DNA from: Gaetbulibacter saemankumensis DSM 17032
GTDB lineage: Bacteria > Bacteroidota > Bacteroidia > Flavobacteriales > Flavobacteriaceae
NCBI RefSeq assembly: GCF_000425645.1
Contig: NZ_KE384430.1
Coordinates: forward strand, 1,497,766-1,561,765
DNA: 64,000 nt
Direction of reading: 5' to 3'
The notes under the pieces were generated by a model. The model saw only the letters and a program-made list of their open reading frames with translations. It was not told the origin of the DNA and did no database searches. Every line of letters starts with the position of its first letter. Within the stretch, counting starts at the first letter, position 1. Made by a program: the position numbers and the translations under genes. Of the stretch, positions 45,182-52,652 are shown piece by piece.

Positions 45182-47422
45182 ATGCGTTTTTTTTTCATAT
45201 TTCTAGTCACTTTAGTCATTTTTTCATGTAAAAAAACTAAGGATGAATATATTGATGTTACAGCCGAAACAGATAAAATATTCGCTTCCACAAAGTTAAT
45301 TCCAGATGATCATTTTTTAGGAGATAACACTTGTAAGGAATGTCATAGTAAAGAATATGAACATTGGCAGGGTTCGCATCATGATAAGGCTATGCAAATA
45401 GCTAATGATTCAACAATTTTAGGAGATTTTAATAATAAAATTTTTAAAAGCCAGGGAGTAACATCTCAATTCTATAAAGAAGGGGCTGATTATTTTGTGA
45501 ACACAGAAGGGCCTGACGGTAATAATCATGATTACAAAATAGAATATACCTTTGGTATAAAGCCGCTTCAACAATATATAGTAAAATTTCCAAATGGGCA
45601 TTATCAATGTTTAAGAACGGCTTGGGATAGTGTAAAAAATCAATGGTTTGATTTGTATCCAGATTTCAAAGTAGTACATTCTGAATGGTTACATTGGTCA
45701 AGAGGGGGATTAAATTGGAATAATATGTGTTCCGATTGTCACTCTACAAATGTTCGAAAAAATTACGATTTAAAATCACATAGTTATGACACTAAATATG
45801 CTCTTATTAATGTAAGTTGTGAAGCTTGTCATGGCCCGGGCAAAACGCATGTTGAACAAGCCAGAAAATTAGGAGCAGCCTATACTTCGCAAGACCATTT
45901 ACACATGACTGCTGGAACGTCTCCCAAGTCCTTGGTAGATCAATGTGCCCGATGTCATATGCGCCGGGAACAAATATCTGAATATTTTAATTTTAAAGGA
46001 ACAATGCTCGATCATTATTTCCCGCAGTTACTTGGTGATAATTTGTATTATCCTGATGGGCAAATTTTAGATGAAGATTATGTGTATGGGTCTTTTGTTC
46101 AAAGTAAAATGTATCAAAATGGTGTTACTTGTACGAACTGTCATGATCCGCATTCATTAAAACTGAAGTTTGATGGTAATAATTTATGTGCTCAATGCCA
46201 TATACCGTCGAGTTATGATACGCCGAAACATCATTTTCATGAAACCGGAACAGATGGTGCACAATGTATCAACTGTCATATGACCGGGAGGTATTACATG
46301 GGTAACGATTTTAGACGCGACCACAGTTTTAGAATTCCACGCCCTGATCAAAGTATAAAATACGGTACTCCTAACGCTTGTATAGGTTGTCATGAAGATA
46401 AAGATAACGAATGGGCATGGGCCGAATATCAAAAGTTATTCGGGCAACCAAATACAAAACATTTCTCAGACCTTTTAGCTCCTGGATTAACTGGTCATGA
46501 AAAAGGTATGGCTTCGTTGATGGAGTTAGCTCATGATACTATTTATCCTGATATAGCTCGAGCTTCGGCAGTCAGTGCTATGAACAATTATTTAGATTCT
46601 AATTCAATTGAAGAAATGTTGACTTTTTTAAATGATGAATCACCACTTGTAAAGGCTGCAACATTAGATGTTTTAGGAAATATTAATGTGACAGATTATA
46701 ATAATTATTTCTTACCACTTTTAAAGGATAATAAGCGTTCGGTAAGGGTTAAAGCATTTTTTGCTTTAGGAGCATTAGATGCTATGTTAGTACCAGAAAA
46801 TTATAAGGAAGATTATGAAAAAGTAAAACAGGAATTTGAGACTAATTTAAATATAACTTCAGATTTTGTTGGAGGACGTATTAAACGTGCCAATTACCTT
46901 ATAAAAAAAGGTGATTTACAAGGAGCTATTAAAGGTTATGAGAGTGCTTTAGAAATAGATAATATTAACAATATAGTACGAACCAATTTGGCAAATTTGT
47001 ATTATCGCAATGGACAGTTTGATAGGGCAGAAGATGCTTTTAAAACAATAATAGAGCAGGAGCCAGAATTTGGGCAGACCTATTATTCTTATGCTTTATT
47101 ATTAGGTGAATTAAATAGAATAGATGAGGCTATTACGCAAATGAAACTAGCGATTAAATATATGCCTGTTAATGTGCGTTTATATTATAATTTATGCCTG
47201 TTATACGATAAAGTTAATAATTTATCTGAAGCCGAATCTGTCGCTGTAAAAGGCCTAAAAGTAGAGCCTAATAACGATAGTTTGTTGTATGTACTTGCTT
47301 ATATATATAAGAAGGGAAATCAAATAGAAAAAGCTAAAAATATAGCACGACGATTGGTGGAGTTGTATCCGAATAATCAGGATTACCAGGCGTTTTACAA
47401 TCAATTAAATCGAAAAGAATAA
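45182..47422 (+). CDS. octahaem c-type cytochrome lipoprotein with HEAT-like and TPR repeats
   Basis: A 746-aa exported lipoprotein; signal and lipobox MRFFFIFLVTLVIFSC put the lipidated cysteine at 16. Eight CxxCH haem sites are visible near residues 51, 183, 213, 255, 317, 336, 362 and 400, in the style of cytochrome c554/paired CxxCH proteins. A HEAT-like region (about 435-540) and TPR repeats (about 575-745) follow. It may be a periplasmic or outer-membrane electron carrier or oxidoreductase; the TPR part should bind a partner protein. No catalytic signature for nitrite or hydroxylamine reduction can be claimed. Transcribed divergently from the carotenoid regulator. Confidence 0.87.
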   Translation: MRFFFIFLVTLVIFSCKKTKDEYIDVTAETDKIFASTKLIPDDHFLGDNTCKECHSKEYEHWQGSHHDKAMQIANDSTILGDFNNKIFKSQGVTSQFYKEGADYFVNTEGPDGNNHDYKIEYTFGIKPLQQYIVKFPNGHYQCLRTAWDSVKNQWFDLYPDFKVVHSEWLHWSRGGLNWNNMCSDCHSTNVRKNYDLKSHSYDTKYALINVSCEACHGPGKTHVEQARKLGAAYTSQDHLHMTAGTSPKSLVDQCARCHMRREQISEYFNFKGTMLDHYFPQLLGDNLYYPDGQILDEDYVYGSFVQSKMYQNGVTCTNCHDPHSLKLKFDGNNLCAQCHIPSSYDTPKHHFHETGTDGAQCINCHMTGRYYMGNDFRRDHSFRIPRPDQSIKYGTPNACIGCHEDKDNEWAWAEYQKLFGQPNTKHFSDLLAPGLTGHEKGMASLMELAHDTIYPDIARASAVSAMNNYLDSNSIEEMLTFLNDESPLVKAATLDVLGNINVTDYNNYFLPLLKDNKRSVRVKAFFALGALDAMLVPENYKEDYEKVKQEFETNLNITSDFVGGRIKRANYLIKKGDLQGAIKGYESALEIDNINNIVRTNLANLYYRNGQFDRAEDAFKTIIEQEPEFGQTYYSYALLLGELNRIDEAITQMKLAIKYMPVNVRLYYNLCLLYDKVNNLSEAESVAVKGLKVEPNNDSLLYVLAYIYKKGNQIEKAKNIARRLVELYPNNQDYQAFYNQLNRKE

Positions 47423-47450
47423 CTTTTTAGTTTTTAGAGGTAGTAAAGTA

Positions 47451-47481
47451 AAAAAGGTTAAGCAAATGCTTAACCTTTTTT
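47451..47481. terminator. bidirectional terminator between the cytochrome gene and tRNA-Lys
   Basis: Perfect 14-bp stem AAAAAGGTTAAGCA (47451-47464) with TGCTTAACCTTTTT (47467-47480), loop AA. It serves the rightward cytochrome gene and the leftward tRNA. Confidence 0.85.
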
Positions 47482-47484
47482 CTG

Positions 47485-47557
47485 TGACCGGGCTGGGGCT
47501 CGAACCCAGGACCCTCTCCTTAAAAGGGAGATGCTCTACCAACTGAGCTACCAGGTC
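47485..47557 (-). tRNA. tRNA-Lys (anticodon TTT), copy 1
   Basis: A 73-base cloverleaf: D arm GCTC/GAGC, anticodon stem TCTCC/GGAGA with loop CTTTTAA (anticodon TTT), T arm CTGGG-TTCGAGC-CCCAG, acceptor GACCTGG/CCCGGTC with one T-C mismatch at position 5-68, discriminator A. No CCA is encoded. It is identical to the copy at 47842-47914. Upstream lies a duplicated leader containing CCCG-TTAG-CGGG. Confidence 0.95.
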
Positions 47558-47695
47558 ATTATTTTTTTGTGTCTAACTGTTTCCCGTTAGCGGGTGCAAA
47601 TATCTATAATATTGTTTGTTTAAAAAAACATTTTTTAAAAAAAATCGAATTTAATTTTTAAAAAACTTAAAGTCAATGTTATAGTATTGTTAATG

Positions 47696-47780
47696 TGCGC
47701 ACGAGAAGATTCGAACTTCCACATCCTAAACGGATACTGGCCCCTCAAGCCAGCGCGTCTACCAATTCCGCCACGTGCGC
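47696..47780 (-). tRNA. tRNA-Leu (anticodon GAG)
   Basis: An 85-base class II tRNA with acceptor GCGCACG/CGTGCGC, long variable arm (TATCC-GTTTA-GGATG type), anticodon stem CTGGC/GCCAG and loop TTGAGGG giving anticodon GAG, and T-loop TTCGAAT. No CCA is encoded. It lies between the two tRNA-Lys genes on the same strand. Confidence 0.95.
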
Positions 47781-47808
47781 AAAATATAAAATGAACGTTG
47801 TAAAAATA

Positions 47809-47839
47809 GAAAAAGTTAAGCAAACTGCTTAACTTTTCT
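47809..47839 (-). terminator. terminator of tRNA-Lys copy 2
   Basis: Stem AAAAGTTAAGCA (47811-47822) with TGCTTAACTTTT (47826-47837), loop AAC. Its GTTAAGCA core is the same as in the terminator of copy 1, so promoter, tRNA and terminator appear duplicated as a unit. Confidence 0.75.
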
Positions 47840-47841
47840 AG

Positions 47842-47914
47842 TGACCGGGCTGGGGCTCGAACCCAGGACCCTCTCCTTAAAAGGGAGATGCTCTACCAAC
47901 TGAGCTACCAGGTC
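47842..47914 (-). tRNA. tRNA-Lys (anticodon TTT), copy 2
   Basis: Identical in all 73 bases to the copy at 47485-47557, with the same anticodon loop CTTTTAA and the same acceptor mismatch. About 45 bases of its 5' flank (through the CCCG-TTAG-CGGG element and GTGCAAATAT) are also the same as in copy 1. Confidence 0.95.
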
Positions 47915-47952
47915 ATTATTTTTTGTGTCTAACTGTTTCCCGTTAGCGGGTG

Positions 47953-47982
47953 CAAATATAAAACCTATTTTCAATAAAACAA
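47953..47982 (-). promoter_or_regulatory. promoter of tRNA-Lys copy 2
   Basis: On the minus strand: TTG (47980-47982), 19 bp, TATATTTG (47953-47960), then GCACCCGCTAACGGG. The discriminator-like GCACCCGC is the same as in the rRNA-type promoter at 63850. Copy 1 has GATATTTG in place of TATATTTG at 47597-47604. Confidence 0.7.
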
Positions 47983-48059
47983 GGCTTTTTTTCAAGATTT
48001 TTTTGTTTTTTTGCCATCGCAAACGCTATGTTTTTAATAATCAATTTATAGCATCACAA

Positions 48060-48581
48060 ATGATTTTAAATTTAATTGGATATATGGCTTCGGGGAAGTC
48101 AACAATAGGAAGAATTTTAGCAGATAAATTAAATTATGAGTTTTTAGATTTAGACGATTATATAGAATCTAAGGAACACATGTCTGTGAGAGCTATTTTT
48201 AAAAGCAAAGGGGAGATTTATTTTAGGAAAGCGGAAACAAAGTATCTGAAAGATCTTTTAGAGACCCAAGAAAACTTGATCTTATCATTGGGAGGAGGTA
48301 CTCCATGCTATAATAATAACATGAATCTTATTTTAGAGTCTGATAATGCCAATGCCGTTTATTTAAAAGCCTCAATTCCGACATTAGTAAATAGGTTAAA
48401 AAACGAAAAGAGTAAACGTCCACTTATAGCGCATATTGAATCAGATGATGTATTAACCGAATTTATTGGTAAACACCTATTCGAGCGCGCGCCATTTTAT
48501 AATATGGCAAATCTTACCATTACTACAGACAATAAAGGGGAGTCTGAAATTGCAGATGAATTAGTTGACAAACTATTCTAA
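48060..48581 (+). CDS. aroK: shikimate kinase
   Basis: A 173-aa P-loop kinase that phosphorylates shikimate in aromatic amino-acid synthesis. Walker A GYMASGKST at 7-15, DLDDYIE at 30-36, IYFRKAE near 53-59, GGGTPCY at 78-84, and the lid KSKRPLI near 117-123. The start is the ATG at 48060; the open frame extends upstream to 47925 through the tRNA flank, but that part is not protein-like. It ends with a 9-base convergent overlap with the phosphoribosyltransferase gene. Confidence 0.94.
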   Translation: MILNLIGYMASGKSTIGRILADKLNYEFLDLDDYIESKEHMSVRAIFKSKGEIYFRKAETKYLKDLLETQENLILSLGGGTPCYNNNMNLILESDNANAVYLKASIPTLVNRLKNEKSKRPLIAHIESDDVLTEFIGKHLFERAPFYNMANLTITTDNKGESEIADELVDKLF

Positions 48582-49076
48582 TATAGCTTGAAAGTTATCG
48601 CCTTCTAAAATAACATCTACATGTTCGTGTAATGAAGTTGATAAGGAGATGCCCTTAAAATCGGCTTTAACAGGGTATTTTTTATGGTTTCTGTTTACAA
48701 GAACCGCCGTTTTAAACTGTTTTAGAGGAACGTTTAAAAAATGTTTTACCCCATAAATAAGCGTGGTGCCTGAGTTTAATACATCATCAATAAGTACTAA
48801 CGATTTGTTTTGATAAGATTCCGGATTAATAGAAGTTTCTATGGTTTCCCAAGGCTGTTTTTTGTTTATAACCACCTTACAAAGCGTTGGTGCAATATCT
48901 GATATGCTTTCAAGAACATTTTTTAATTTTTCAGCTAACAAATATCCATTGCTATCAATCCCAGCTAAAATCACTTCTTTTTCATCTACGTTACTTTCAT
49001 AAATTTGAAAAGCAATACGTCTAATTTTATGCGTTATTTCTTCGTGATTTAAAATTACGTTATTCGTCAAATTCAT
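48573..49076 (-). CDS. phosphoribosyltransferase family protein (PyrR-like)
   Basis: A 167-aa type I phosphoribosyltransferase. The PRPP-binding loop is SLVLIDDVLNSGTTLIYGV near 92-110, and the N-terminal ILNHEEITHKIRRIAFQIYE is like PyrR or hypoxanthine PRTases. The substrate base is not clear. No attenuator or pyr gene is near, so a regulatory role cannot be supported. The S4-domain gene precedes it by 31 bases in the same direction. Confidence 0.85.
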   Translation of the reverse strand: MNLTNNVILNHEEITHKIRRIAFQIYESNVDEKEVILAGIDSNGYLLAEKLKNVLESISDIAPTLCKVVINKKQPWETIETSINPESYQNKSLVLIDDVLNSGTTLIYGVKHFLNVPLKQFKTAVLVNRNHKKYPVKADFKGISLSTSLHEHVDVILEGDNFQAILE

Positions 49077-49107
49077 CTTCTAAGCTTTGTTCTTTTAAAA
49101 AGTAAAA

Positions 49108-49479
49108 TTACTCATTTTCGGTTGTAAAATCATCAATATCGCGTCGATCTTTTTTTGTAGGGCGTCCAACACCTTTTTTTCTATAATAATCTTTGGAATA
49201 TTTTAAAAGCTCTTGGGCTTCAAACTGTTCTTTAGGCGTGATATCAGTACGATAGATGTCAACTAATTTCGCACCAACACGACTTTCAGGAAGGTCGTTT
49301 ACTTTAAGTTTGTAATTAATTTGGTCTTTTCTTAGTTCAATGGTGTCCTGTGGATAAACATCCCTGCTGGGCTTAACAACTTCATTATTTATCCTAACAT
49401 GGCCTTTCTTACAAGCTGTTGTTGCAATGCTACGTGTTTTATAATATCTAACACACCATAAGTACTTATCTATACGCAT
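49108..49479 (-). CDS. S4-domain RNA-binding protein (Hsp15-like)
   Basis: A 123-aa basic protein whose S4 domain occupies residues 1-60: MRIDKYLWCVRYYKTRSIAT, KGHVRINNEVVKPSRDV. The rest is charged and ends GVGRPTKKDRRDIDDF, with the same order as heat-shock protein 15, which binds free 50S subunits with stalled peptidyl-tRNA. It probably acts in ribosome rescue. Upstream of the phosphoribosyltransferase gene. A chance DnaA-box-like TGTGGATAA occurs within it. Confidence 0.87.
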   Translation of the reverse strand: MRIDKYLWCVRYYKTRSIATTACKKGHVRINNEVVKPSRDVYPQDTIELRKDQINYKLKVNDLPESRVGAKLVDIYRTDITPKEQFEAQELLKYSKDYYRKKGVGRPTKKDRRDIDDFTTENE

Positions 49480-49649
49480 ATAATTATTGTAAAACTACGT
49501 TAATCTTATTGGGCAAGATTGCATTAAAATTGTATCTTGCGTGCTCAAAAATAAAGAATATTGATACATTCATTTATAAAATATTAGATACTTTTTTAGA
49601 ATATTTTAATTTGAATTGTAGGTTTTAGCTATTGAAAATTAAATACCGT

Positions 49650-50678
49650 ATGAAATTAAAAAAAATAAGTCTGCTTATTTTAACATTGGCCATGGCGTTT
49701 ACTGCATGTAAAAAAGAAGATGATGGCTTTACTCCAATTCCTGAACGAGATCGCGATGAACAACAGTTGTCCGATAATGATTCATTAGTAAAGTATTTAG
49801 AAGGACATTACTATAATTCTGCAGAGTTGGCAGCATTATCTCCAAATGCCAAACTTGAAGATGTTATTATAACGGCTTTAGAAGAAGGAGAAACTGCGCC
49901 GGCAGACCATACCTTATTATGGGATGCTGTTGAGAAAATTGAGGGTTTAGAATATGCAGATACCGATTACACCTATTATATTTTAAGAATAAACCAGGGA
50001 GCAGGAGATTCGCCCTATTTTTCAGATAACGTATTGGTAAATTATGAAGGTTTTACCTTAGACAATTCTGTATTTGATGCTTCTGTAAACCCTCTAACTA
50101 TGGATTTGACTACCTTAGTGCCGGGATGGAGAAAAGTAGTTCCAAGTTTTAACACATCAGCATCCTATGTTGATAACGAGGATGGTACTGTAACATTTCA
50201 AGATCATGGATTAGGCGTGATGTTTTTACCTTCAGGTTTAGGGTATTTTTCAAGCGGTACAGGTAACATACCTGCCTATTCTCCGATTATTTTTAAAATC
50301 GAATTGTTACAAATGTCAGAAAACGATCATGATGGTGATGGTATTCCTTCTTATTTAGAGGATATAACAGGTGATGGTGAGTTTGTTGTAAATCCGGATT
50401 TAGATGAAGACGATGATACCGATGGTGATTTAAGACCTGATTATGCCGATACAGATGATGATGGTGACGGCGTTTTAACCAAAGATGAGATTGAAATAGA
50501 AAAAGTAACAAAAGCGACGCGCGAAGAAATAGAACTTATAGAATTAAACGCCGACCAAGTGCTGCTTAATAAAATTATAGAAAATTCAGATGGTACATTT
50601 ACAGGAACCATTTTAACTCTAAAAGATTCCAATGGAAATGGCATTCCGGATTATTTAGATCCTACTTATCCAGAATAA
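49650..50678 (+). CDS. FKBP-like peptidyl-prolyl isomerase lipoprotein with DxDxDG tail
   Basis: A 342-aa lipoprotein; MKLKKISLLILTLAMAFTAC gives lipidated cysteine 20. The start at ATG 49650 is chosen over an in-frame TTG at 49632. Residues about 105-230 have the FKBP layout (YYILRINQGAGDSPYFSDNVLVNYEG, VPGWRKVVPSF, LGVMFLPSGLGYF, YSPIIFKIELL). Three acidic DxDGDG runs follow (DHDGDGIPSYLED, TDDDGDGVLTKDE, DSNGNGIPDYLDP), an unusual calcium-binding-like tail for an isomerase. It probably aids folding of exported proteins. A strong palindromic terminator follows. Confidence 0.82.
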   Translation: MKLKKISLLILTLAMAFTACKKEDDGFTPIPERDRDEQQLSDNDSLVKYLEGHYYNSAELAALSPNAKLEDVIITALEEGETAPADHTLLWDAVEKIEGLEYADTDYTYYILRINQGAGDSPYFSDNVLVNYEGFTLDNSVFDASVNPLTMDLTTLVPGWRKVVPSFNTSASYVDNEDGTVTFQDHGLGVMFLPSGLGYFSSGTGNIPAYSPIIFKIELLQMSENDHDGDGIPSYLEDITGDGEFVVNPDLDEDDDTDGDLRPDYADTDDDGDGVLTKDEIEIEKVTKATREEIELIELNADQVLLNKIIENSDGTFTGTILTLKDSNGNGIPDYLDPTYPE

Positions 50679-50693
50679 TTAGATTGATAATTA

Positions 50694-50731
50694 AAAACAA
50701 AAAACCTCGCAATTGCGAGGTTTTTTGTTTT
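50694..50731. terminator. bidirectional terminator, 38-bp perfect palindrome
   Basis: The two 19-base arms meet at 50712/50713; the core is CCTCGCAATTGCGAGG and both ends run into A or T tracts. It separates the convergent FKBP-like and outer-membrane protein genes and can stop transcription from either side. Confidence 0.9.
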
Positions 50732-50746
50732 CTCTAATATAGAGAT

Positions 50747-51331
50747 TTAAAGTATTAACGAGAGACTTAGGATTAATTGATCTGGTCTGGTGTCAATTCT
50801 ACTTTCGGTAGAAATGATATTACTATTAATAAAAGTTACCTCATTTTCTGTGAATCCACGTTCATAACGCAGGTCGATGCCTAATTTATTTAAGCTAAAT
50901 CCAATACCGAAATTAAGTCCTACGGTAAAATCTTTCTCTACATCATTAAGAGTAATACCATCAAATTCTGTATCTAGAATATATTGCAATGCGGGACCAG
51001 CAAAAACATTTAAAGGGCCAACCACTTTTACACCTACCAATAGTGGCATGTCTAATTTTTTCATTACAAAACTATCGTTATCATAGTCTGCTTTGGTTCG
51101 GGTAAATAATAGTTCAGGTTTAAAATACACCTGCTCTCCCGTTTTATAGAAGAATCCTAGGTTGTAACCCACATTTCGTTTTGGAGATTTGGCGTTCATT
51201 TCAATAGATTCGAAATAGTCGCCGTTGGCATTGTAGTTTACTCCGAATTTAAATCCGAAACCATTTGAAGATTGGGCGTAAATAGTTGCTGAAATTAAAA
51301 AAGCAGCACATAACAAAAATAGGTTTTTCAT
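50747..51331 (-). CDS. outer-membrane beta-barrel protein
   Basis: A 194-aa protein with signal peptide MKNLFLLCAAFLISATIYA and alternating strands (FGFKFGVNYNANGDYF, VGYNLGFFYKTGEQVYFKPELLF, VGLNFGIGFSLNKLGIDLRY), ending in LILSLSLIL, typical of small eight-strand PorT/OmpX-like barrels of Bacteroidota. Outer-membrane location is predicted. No ligand or assembly role can be named. It is monocistronic with its own terminator. Confidence 0.82.
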   Translation of the reverse strand: MKNLFLLCAAFLISATIYAQSSNGFGFKFGVNYNANGDYFESIEMNAKSPKRNVGYNLGFFYKTGEQVYFKPELLFTRTKADYDNDSFVMKKLDMPLLVGVKVVGPLNVFAGPALQYILDTEFDGITLNDVEKDFTVGLNFGIGFSLNKLGIDLRYERGFTENEVTFINSNIISTESRIDTRPDQLILSLSLIL

Positions 51332-51483
51332 AATTAATTCTTTTTTAAAGTTTAGGGTTATAAATCAAAAACGTTGCCAAATATAATTTATTATAATAAA
51401 AGTTTGACAACAATGTGAGAATAAGTAATGCTAATAAAACTATAAATAGCAATGAAAATCAAATAAGAATTAAAAAAAATATG

Positions 51484-51491
51484 TAGGTTTG
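51484..51491 (+). promoter_or_regulatory. -7 element of tgt
   Basis: TAGGTTTG matches TAnnTTTG, 23 bases before the ATG. The surrounding AAAAAATATGTAGGTTTGC is identical to the one before accA. No TTG at 17-23 bp. Confidence 0.55.
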
Positions 51492-51514
51492 CCAATTGAA
51501 GAATAACTGGAATT

Positions 51515-52645
51515 ATGCAATTTGAATTAAAAGCTCAAGACCCACAAAGTAAAGCCCGAGCGGGTAAAATCACACTCGATCATGGGGTAATTGAAACACC
51601 AATTTTTATGCCTGTTGGTACTGTGGGAACGGTAAAAGGAGTGCATCAACGTGAATTAAGGGATGAGATTAATCCCGACATTATTTTAGGTAATACTTAT
51701 CATTTGTATTTACGGCCACAGACCGATATTCTTGAAAAAGCTGGCGGATTGCATAAATTCATGAATTGGGATAGAAACATATTAACCGATTCGGGCGGCT
51801 ATCAGGTATATTCATTATCCGGTAACAGAAAAATTAAAGAGGAAGGTGTTAAGTTTAAATCTCATATCGATGGAAGTTACCATACTTTTACTCCCGAAAA
51901 TGTGATGGAAATTCAACGTACTATTGGAGCCGATATAATTATGGCATTCGATGAGTGTACACCATATCCGTGTGATTATAATTATGCCAAGCGTTCTATG
52001 CATATGACACATCGCTGGTTAGACCGATGTATTAACCATTTAGAGAAAACACCTTTAAAATATGATTATAATCAAACGCTATTTCCAATTGTTCAAGGGA
52101 GTACTTATAAAGACTTAAGACGCCAATCGGCAGAATATATAGCAAATGCAGGTGCGTTAGGAAATGCCATTGGAGGATTATCTGTTGGTGAGCCAGCAGA
52201 AGAAATGTATGCGATGACCGATGTGGTTTGTGAAATTCTTCCAGAAGATAAACCACGTTATTTAATGGGGGTTGGTACGCCTATTAATATTTTAGAAAAT
52301 ATTGCTTTAGGAATTGATATGTTCGACTGCGTAATGCCTACAAGAAATGCGCGTAATGGTATGTTGTTTACCGCGTATGGAACTATAAATATTAAAAATA
52401 AAAAGTGGGAAGCTGATTTTTCACCTATTGATGAGATGGGGATAACCTATGTTGATACCGAATATTCAAAGGCTTATTTACGTCATTTATTTTCTGTTAA
52501 TGAATTACTTGGCAAGCAAATTGCTACCATTCATAATTTAGGATTTTATTTGTGGTTGGTTCGCGAAGCAAGAAAACATATATTAGCGGGAGATTTTAGA
52601 GCTTGGAAAGATAAAATGGTCAAGCAAATGGATAATCGCTTGTAA
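51515..52645 (+). CDS. tgt: tRNA-guanine transglycosylase without the zinc-binding cysteines
   Basis: A 376-aa TIM-barrel enzyme that exchanges guanine-34 for a queuosine precursor in GUN-anticodon tRNAs. Landmarks: TPIFMPVGTVGTVKG at 28-42, TDSGGYQVYSL with catalytic D92, NAIGGLSVGEP at 217-227, and MFDCVMPTRNARNG with nucleophile D271. In E. coli Tgt zinc is held by C302, C304, C307 and H333. Aligned here these are G309, T311, D314 and H340, so three of four ligands are gone while the flanking YSKAYLRHL and IHNL are kept. Downstream genes lptF/G-like and EamA may be co-transcribed. Confidence 0.95.
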   Translation: MQFELKAQDPQSKARAGKITLDHGVIETPIFMPVGTVGTVKGVHQRELRDEINPDIILGNTYHLYLRPQTDILEKAGGLHKFMNWDRNILTDSGGYQVYSLSGNRKIKEEGVKFKSHIDGSYHTFTPENVMEIQRTIGADIIMAFDECTPYPCDYNYAKRSMHMTHRWLDRCINHLEKTPLKYDYNQTLFPIVQGSTYKDLRRQSAEYIANAGALGNAIGGLSVGEPAEEMYAMTDVVCEILPEDKPRYLMGVGTPINILENIALGIDMFDCVMPTRNARNGMLFTAYGTINIKNKKWEADFSPIDEMGITYVDTEYSKAYLRHLFSVNELLGKQIATIHNLGFYLWLVREARKHILAGDFRAWKDKMVKQMDNRL

Positions 52646-52652
52646 GGAATAC

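Noticed and set aside
47635..48059. Open frames across the tRNA genes and the upstream extension of aroK
   Set aside because: They cover tRNA-Leu, tRNA-Lys and their flanks; homology to shikimate kinase begins only at the ATG at 48060.
50293..50644. His-rich and Ser-rich antisense frames
   Set aside because: They are the reverse reading of the GAT/GGT repeats encoding the DxDGDG tail of the FKBP-like lipoprotein.
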